This document shows positions 57,493 through 64,000 of a DNA stretch of 64,000 nt, one piece after another (the first letter of the stretch is position 1; each line of letters begins with the position of its first letter). The notes below the pieces were generated by a model, which ran no database searches, was not told where the DNA came from, and saw only the letters and a list, made by a program, of their open reading frames with translations. The stretch comes from Pseudomonas sp. H1h. GTDB lineage: Bacteria; Pseudomonadota; Gammaproteobacteria; Pseudomonadales; Pseudomonadaceae. A program made the translations under genes and the position numbers. The DNA is taken from positions 186,001 to 250,000 of the forward strand of contig NZ_AYMJ01000015.1 of the NCBI RefSeq assembly GCF_000633255.1, read 5' to 3'.

Positions 57493-58620
57493 ATGACTAA
57501 GGCTACTAAGCAGATTTCCAAACTGTTTGCCGCTATGGTTCTGGCCGGGGTTGCCAGCCATTCGTTCGCAGCTGACACCATCAAGATCGGTATCGCCGGC
57601 CCTAAAACCGGCCCGGTAGCCCAATACGGCGATATGCAGTTCAGTGGCGCCCGCATGGCCATCGAACAGATCAACGCCAAGGGCGGGGTCGACGGCAAGA
57701 AGCTCGAAGCCGTTGAATACGACGATGCCTGCGATCCGAAACAAGCGGTAGCGGTAGCGAACAAGGTCGTCAACGACGGCGTCAAGTTCGTGGTCGGTCA
57801 CCTGTGCTCCAGCTCCACTCAACCGGCTTCGGACATCTACGAAGACGAAGGCGTGATCATGATCACCCCGGCTGCCACCAGCCCGGACATCACCGCCCGT
57901 GGTTACAAGATGGTCTTCCGCACCATCGGTCTGGACAGCGCCCAGGGCCCTGCCGCCGGTAACTACATTGCCGATCACGTGAAGCCGAAAATCGTTGCCG
58001 TACTGCACGACAAGCAGCAATACGGTGAAGGCATCGCCACCGCCGTCAAGGCGACCCTGGAGAAGAAAGGCGTGAAAGTCGCCGTGTTCGAAGGCGTCAA
58101 CGCCGGCGACAAGGACTTCTCCTCGATCATCTCCAAACTCAAGCAAGCCAACGTCGACTTCGTTTACTACGGCGGCTACCACCCGGAACTGGGTCTGATC
58201 CTGCGTCAATCCCAGGAAAAAGGCCTGAAAGCCAAGTTCATGGGCCCGGAAGGCGTGGGTAACGACTCCATTTCGCAGATCGCCAAAGACGCCTCCGAAG
58301 GCCTGCTGGTGACCCTGCCGAAATCCTTCGACCAGGATCCGGCCAACGTCGCTCTGGCAGATGCATTCAAGGCGAAGAAAGAAGACCCGAGCGGCCCGTT
58401 CGTGTTCCCTTCCTACTCGGCGGTTGAAGTGATTGCCGGCGGTATTGCCGCGGCCAAATCCGAAGACCCTGCCAAAGTGGCCGAAGCCATTCACGCCGGC
58501 ACCTTCAAGACCCCTACCGGCGACCTGAGCTTCGACGCCAAGGGCGACCTGAAGGACTTCAAATTTGTGGTTTACGAGTGGCACTTCGGCAAACCAAAAA
58601 CTGAAGTTTCGCCTCAGTAA
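57493..58620 (+). CDS. braC: branched-chain amino acid-binding protein BraC
   Basis: This is a 375-residue periplasmic binding protein. The signal peptide ends SHSFA before ADTIKIGIAGPKTGPVAQYG. Conserved motifs are GHLCSSSTQPASDIYEDEGV and GGYHPELGLILRQ. It binds leucine, isoleucine, valine and alanine and passes them to BraDE. The strong terminator just after it and the 230-bp gap to braD suggest that it is made in excess of the membrane parts. Confidence 0.93.
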   Translation: MTKATKQISKLFAAMVLAGVASHSFAADTIKIGIAGPKTGPVAQYGDMQFSGARMAIEQINAKGGVDGKKLEAVEYDDACDPKQAVAVANKVVNDGVKFVVGHLCSSSTQPASDIYEDEGVIMITPAATSPDITARGYKMVFRTIGLDSAQGPAAGNYIADHVKPKIVAVLHDKQQYGEGIATAVKATLEKKGVKVAVFEGVNAGDKDFSSIISKLKQANVDFVYYGGYHPELGLILRQSQEKGLKAKFMGPEGVGNDSISQIAKDASEGLLVTLPKSFDQDPANVALADAFKAKKEDPSGPFVFPSYSAVEVIAGGIAAAKSEDPAKVAEAIHAGTFKTPTGDLSFDAKGDLKDFKFVVYEWHFGKPKTEVSPQ

Positions 58621-58644
58621 GGCGCGCCCTGACTGACTGCCAAT

Positions 58645-58675
58645 AAAGCCCACGGCGTGCCGTGGGCTTTGTTTT
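58645..58675 (+). terminator. terminator between braC and braD
   Basis: A 12-bp stem, AAAGCCCACGGC and GCCGTGGGCTTT, with a 2-base GT centre is followed by GTTTT. Its place inside the bra set may reduce, rather than stop, reading into braDEFG. The rest of the gap to 58850 has no gene. Confidence 0.85.
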
Positions 58676-58850
58676 ACGAATGTATGGGCCGCGCTGGCGT
58701 GATCCGCCAGTCTCCCCACCTGAAAATCTCAAAACCGTCATCAGCGGTTCGCTGGCAAAACCCGGATTCGAAGTGGATACAGATCCACGGGGCCGGGCGG
58801 GAAAATGACTCCACCAGTGAAATGCGTATCAGGTTTTTAGGAGCGTTGTA

Positions 58851-59770
58851 ATGCCTGACATCTATCACTTCTTCCAACAGCTGGTTAATGGCCTGACCAT
58901 TGGCAGCACGTATGCCCTGATCGCCATCGGCTATACGATGGTCTACGGCATCATTGGAATGATCAACTTCGCCCATGGCGAGGTGTACATGATCGGTTCC
59001 TACGTGGCGTTCATCGCCATCGCCGGGCTGGCCATGATGGGAATCGACAACGTCCCGCTGTTGATGACCGCGGCGTTTATCGCGAGCATCGTTGTCACCA
59101 GTTCGTACGGCTACAGCATCGAACGGATTGCCTACCGCCCCCTGCGCGGCAGCAACCGTCTGATCCCGCTGATTTCCGCCATCGGTATGTCGATCTTCCT
59201 GCAGAACACGGTTCTGCTGGCGCAAGACTCCAAGGACAAATCCATCCCCAACCTGATCCCCGGCAACATTTCCATCGGGCCAGGTGGCGCACATGAAGTG
59301 CTGATTTCCTACATGCAAATCGTGGTGTTCGTGGTGACCCTGGTCGCCATGCTCGGCCTCACGCTGTTCATCTCCCGCTCTCGTCTGGGCCGCGCCTGCC
59401 GCGCCTGCGCCGAAGACATCAAGATGGCCAACCTGCTGGGCATCAACACCAACAACATCATCGCCCTGACCTTCGTCATCGGTGCTGCACTGGCGGCCGT
59501 CGCGGCTGTACTGCTGAGCATGCAGTACGGCGTGATCAACCCGAACGCCGGTTTCCTCGTCGGCCTCAAGGCCTTCACCGCTGCGGTACTGGGCGGGATC
59601 GGCAGCATCCCCGGCGCCATGCTCGGCGGGCTGGTGCTTGGGGTGGCGGAAGCGTTCGGTGCCGATATCTTCGGCGACCAGTACAAGGACGTCGTGGCTT
59701 TCGGCTTGTTGGTTCTGGTGCTGTTGTTCCGTCCGACCGGCATTCTGGGCCGTCCGGAGGTTGAGAAAGT

Positions 59771-59774
<4 letters not shown>
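58851..59774 (+). CDS. braD: branched-chain amino acid permease BraD (LivH)
   Basis: This is a 307-residue inner-membrane protein with about eight helices. [22 protein letters not shown] and [21 protein letters not shown] are LivH signatures. The stop overlaps braE by 4 bp. Confidence 0.94.
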
Positions 59775-61023
<1,249 letters not shown>

Positions 61024-61027
<4 letters not shown>

Positions 61028-61791
61028 GCCGCGAGATCCTTAAAGTCGAAAACCTGAGCATGCGCTTCGGCGGCTTGCTGGCGGTCAATGGCGTGGCCCT
61101 GACCGTCAAGGAAAAACAAGTGGTGGCGCTGATCGGGCCGAACGGCGCGGGCAAGACCACCGTGTTCAACTGCCTGACCGGTTTCTACCAGCCATCGGGC
61201 GGCAGCATCCTGCTGGACGGCGAGCCGATCCAGGGCCTGCCGGGGCACAAGATCGCCCTCAAGGGCGTGGTGCGCACCTTTCAGAACGTGCGGTTGTTCA
61301 AGGACATGACGGCGGTCGAGAACCTGCTGATCGCCCAGCACCGTCACCTGAACACCAACTTCCTGGCCGGCCTGTTCAAGACCCCGGCGTTTCGCAAGAG
61401 CGAACGCGAGGCGATGGAATATGCCGAATACTGGCTGGAAAAGGTCAACCTGAAAGAGTTCGCCAACCGTACCGCCGGGACCCTGGCCTACGGTCAGCAA
61501 CGGCGCCTGGAAATCGCCCGCTGCATGATGACCCGTCCGCGGATCCTCATGCTCGACGAACCTGCGGCCGGTCTGAACCCGAAGGAAACCGAAGACCTCA
61601 AGGCGCTGATCAGTGTGCTGCGTGAAGAGCACAACGTGACTGTGTTGCTGATCGAGCACGACATGAAACTGGTCATGAGCATTTCCGACCACATCGTCGT
61701 GATCAATCAGGGCACGCCTCTGGCCGATGGCACGCCGGAACAGATCCGCGACAATCCTGAAGTGATCAAAGCCTACCTGGGGGAAGCGTAA
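61024..61791 (+). CDS. braF: branched-chain amino acid ABC ATPase BraF (LivG)
   Basis: This is a 255-residue ATPase. Walker A is GPNGAGKTT, the signature is [14 protein letters not shown] (a variant of LSGGQ, usual for LivG), and Walker B is [11 protein letters not shown]. It powers uptake together with BraG. The braG ATG follows its TAA directly. Confidence 0.95.
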
Positions 61792-62493
61792 ATGCTGCAG
61801 TTCGAAAACGTTTCCACCTTCTACGGCAAGATCCAGGCCCTGCACAGCGTCAACGTCGAAGTCCGTCAGGGCGAGATCGTGACCCTGATCGGCGCCAACG
61901 GTGCCGGCAAGTCCACGCTGCTGATGACGCTCTGCGGTTCGCCGCAGGCGCACAGCGGCAGCATCCGCTACATGGGTGAGGAACTGGTCGGCCAGGACTC
62001 GTCGCAGATCATGCGCAAGAGCATCGCCGTGGTCCCGGAAGGTCGCCGGGTGTTTGCCCGTCTGACCGTTGAAGAGAACCTGTCGATGGGCGGTTTTTTC
62101 ACCGACAAGGGCGACTATCAGGAGCAGATGGACAAGGTCCTCGGCCTGTTCCCGCGCCTGAAAGAACGCTTCAACCAGCGCGGCGGCACCATGTCCGGCG
62201 GCGAACAGCAGATGCTCGCCATCGGCCGGGCGCTGATGAGCAAGCCGAAGCTGCTGCTGCTCGATGAGCCGTCGCTGGGTCTGGCACCGATCATCATCCA
62301 GCAGATCTTCGACATCATCGAACAGCTGCGCAAGGACGGTGTGACGGTGTTCCTGGTCGAGCAGAACGCCAACCAGGCGCTGAAAATCGCTGACCGTGCG
62401 TACGTTCTGGAAAACGGCCGCGTGGTCATGCAAGGCACCGGTGAAGCCCTGCTGACCGACCCGAAAGTGCGCGAGGCGTACCTCGGCGGTTGA
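61792..62493 (+). CDS. braG: branched-chain amino acid ABC ATPase BraG (LivF)
   Basis: This is a 233-residue ATPase. Walker A is GANGAGKST, the signature is MSGGEQQMLAIGRA, and Walker B is LLLLDEPSLGLAP. It is the last gene of braDEFG, followed by a UUCG-loop terminator. Confidence 0.95.
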   Translation: MLQFENVSTFYGKIQALHSVNVEVRQGEIVTLIGANGAGKSTLLMTLCGSPQAHSGSIRYMGEELVGQDSSQIMRKSIAVVPEGRRVFARLTVEENLSMGGFFTDKGDYQEQMDKVLGLFPRLKERFNQRGGTMSGGEQQMLAIGRALMSKPKLLLLDEPSLGLAPIIIQQIFDIIEQLRKDGVTVFLVEQNANQALKIADRAYVLENGRVVMQGTGEALLTDPKVREAYLGG

Positions 62494-62508
62494 TGCATTT
62501 CGCCCAAC

Positions 62509-62536
62509 AAAAAAACGGCCTTCGGGCCGTTTTTTT
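62509..62536. terminator. rho-independent terminator after braG
   Basis: AAAAAACGGCC and GGCCGTTTTTTT with a TTCG tetraloop form a strong hairpin with a T-run on both strands. Confidence 0.94.
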
Positions 62537-62562
62537 GTATTTTGAATTCAACGCACATCCCC

Positions 62563-62652
62563 TGTGGGAGCAGGCTTGCTCGCGAAGACGATTTTACATT
62601 CAGCACGTGTGCTGACTGATGCACCGCTTTCGCGAGCAGGCCCGCTCCCACA
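62563..62652. repeat. REP doublet
   Basis: This is an inverted pair of REP cores between the convergent braG and halovibrin-like genes. Confidence 0.88.
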
Positions 62653-62665
62653 ACATCAACAGCCC

Positions 62666-63904
62666 TTAATAAGGGTTGCAGTACTGCGCGACTGCGGTGG
62701 CCTGATCGACATAAGGCCGTGCCGGCTCAAGGTTCCACTCAGGCTTGTTCCTGACCGGCTTGCCATCGTAGACCGCCGCCAGATGACAGACCATCTGCCG
62801 GCGCAACGAGCCACCATTGACGCTGTACTGACGCCATTGCGGATCGTCCTTGTGCTTGTTGTACAGCTCGGCAAACATCCGGTCGGTCTGGTCATCCTTG
62901 ATCGCGCGGCCGCATGCGGTCGGCACTACCGAGAGCGACCAGGTGTTCGGCCCCAGCTTCGGATCGGGACGTTGCACCCAGGTGCTGGACTCGATGTACT
63001 TGTCGCAGAATTTTGGTTCTGCCGGCGTCGAGGTCTGGATGCACGAGAACGAGGCCTTGGCGACCGGGGTCCGCGGGAAGTCGATCTTGATGATATTGCG
63101 GTCCTTGCCAGTCTTGGCCTTGTAATCCTTTTGATTGGCCAACGCATCATTCAGGCCGCGCTGATCGCTGTAGAAGAACGCCAGAATCGGTAGCTCATCG
63201 GTTTTCGGGTTGCCCAGGCGCAGTTCGGTCTGGGTTTGAAATTCGCGGCTGTTGATGACTTTGCGCGCGCCCATGAAGTTGCGAAAGGCGTCGACCCGCT
63301 CCTTGCTGCTCATCGGATTGCGCATGTTGAAGCCACACTGCAACTGGTCCTGCTGCCGATTGTTGTTGTACTGGGTGAAGTGCGCCACCCAGGCATTCGG
63401 CGTCGTGATCGGTGGTTTCATGGCCTGACAGACCGCCTCGGTCGGGGCGGTGTTTTTGTTGTCGCCACAGCCACGGTCGTTGCGAAAGTCGGTCCAGGCA
63501 TCGTTGGGAAATGCACAGTAGACATGCACCGGGGTTTCCGGGTCGCGCACCAGATCCCTTGGCGTAATCAGGTAGCCGTTCTGCGTGCTCATGCCCGGGT
63601 CTTCATAACTGATGCCGTCGGCGCGCATGTACGAGGCGGCAAACGTGCCCAGTTCCACGGCTTTCGGGCTGGGATTCCACACGTCCCATTTCTGCCCTTT
63701 GGCAGGGTCGGCCCGGTGCGTGCCGCGCACCAGCAGCCCCGAACAATCCGAGGCGGGATCCTGCCCGCAACTGTCGACGGTGTTGTTGTACAACGTTTCG
63801 ACCTTCTTCAGTGTCTCCGCGCATGACTCGGCATTGGCCCACGTCCCATGCGCCAGGAGCGGCAACATGAGCAATGGAGCGAACCTGTTCAGACGTTTTT
63901 TCAT
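62666..63904 (-). CDS. secreted cysteine-rich protein, halovibrin-like
   Basis: This is a 412-residue protein with a signal peptide (MKKRLNRFAPLLMLPLLA..WANA). GLLVRGTHR, WDVWNPSPKAVELG, SYMRAD, YCAFPNDAWTDFRNDRGCG and NELRL-like TELRLGN resemble Pseudomonas HvnC/halovibrin proteins as I recall them. Twelve cysteines in the mature part suggest disulfides. Relatives in Vibrio are NAD-glycohydrolases, and an NAD-cleaving role here is unproven. The C-terminal part after about residue 300 seems to be an added cysteine-rich module. No gene is seen from 63905 to the window end. Confidence 0.6.
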   Translation of the reverse strand: MKKRLNRFAPLLMLPLLAHGTWANAESCAETLKKVETLYNNTVDSCGQDPASDCSGLLVRGTHRADPAKGQKWDVWNPSPKAVELGTFAASYMRADGISYEDPGMSTQNGYLITPRDLVRDPETPVHVYCAFPNDAWTDFRNDRGCGDNKNTAPTEAVCQAMKPPITTPNAWVAHFTQYNNNRQQDQLQCGFNMRNPMSSKERVDAFRNFMGARKVINSREFQTQTELRLGNPKTDELPILAFFYSDQRGLNDALANQKDYKAKTGKDRNIIKIDFPRTPVAKASFSCIQTSTPAEPKFCDKYIESSTWVQRPDPKLGPNTWSLSVVPTACGRAIKDDQTDRMFAELYNKHKDDPQWRQYSVNGGSLRRQMVCHLAAVYDGKPVRNKPEWNLEPARPYVDQATAVAQYCNPY

Positions 63905-64000
63905 GGCTTGCATCTCCTTGATTAGCCAACACACACTCAACGCGGGACCGGGTTGCAACCCGCGGCGCGAGTCTCGCTGTCCGACAACGCCGGCCTGAAC

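Overview
The window is GC-rich chromosomal DNA from a Pseudomonas, most likely of the P. fluorescens group. The clues are very close matches to known Pseudomonas proteins (EmhR/TtgR, XenB, the braCDEFG set, RapA), many REP-type palindromes carrying the sequence GGGAGCGGGCTTGCTCGCGAA, and gene orders that I recall from P. aeruginosa (olsBA-acpH-pyeR-pyeM-xenB, and rapA-ykgJ family-nbdA-dehydrogenase). I see no rRNA or tRNA gene, no CRISPR array, no phage and no complete insertion sequence.

Layout. 1-5.4 kb: the end of a class II aldolase gene and a DapA-family lyase gene, then small stress-type genes (a DUF1508 protein, a ribbon-helix-helix protein, a DJ-1/PfpI protein), an EamA exporter and a methyltransferase. 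5.5-7.6 kb: a lemA operon with two TPM-domain proteins. 7.9-14.6 kb: secreted beta-glucosidase BglX, a phospholipase D-like synthase with a YceI protein, a serine hydrolase with a small membrane protein, and an acyl-CoA dehydrogenase-like protein. 14.8-19.8 kb: ornithine-lipid genes olsBA, acpH, and the pyeR-pyeM-xenB operon. 20.0-26.7 kb: the RND multidrug pump emhABC with its divergent repressor emhR and a recognisable operator. 27-29.3 kb: an OprD-type porin and trans-aconitate methyltransferase.

29.8-40.8 kb is a complete protocatechuate (beta-ketoadipate) catabolic cluster on the minus strand: pcaR, pcaK, pcaIJF, pcaHG, pcaT, pcaB, pcaD, pcaC. It covers uptake, ring cleavage, lactone formation and hydrolysis, CoA transfer and thiolysis. 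PcaR-like boxes lie ahead of pcaR, pcaK and pcaI. The 3' end of pcaC is caught in a threefold 162-bp tandem repeat.

41.4-50.9 kb: the phosphate transporter gene pit, a 1.2-kb gene-poor element (a long imperfect inverted repeat enclosing a 72-bp tandem array), a 37-residue membrane ORF, two small proteins, rapA, a spinster-type MFS transporter and a cysteine-cluster protein. 51-57 kb: an MHYT-GGDEF-EAL protein (NbdA-like), a 3-hydroxyisobutyrate dehydrogenase family enzyme overlapping it tail to tail, and a 732-residue FtsZ/tubulin-superfamily protein standing alone. The tubulin-like gene is the most unusual in the window. 57.5-62.5 kb: the branched-chain amino acid ABC importer braC-braDEFG, with a terminator between braC and braD. 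The window ends in a secreted, cysteine-rich protein resembling halovibrin-like enzymes.

All identifications come from reading the sequence and from memory of the families. No database search was possible.
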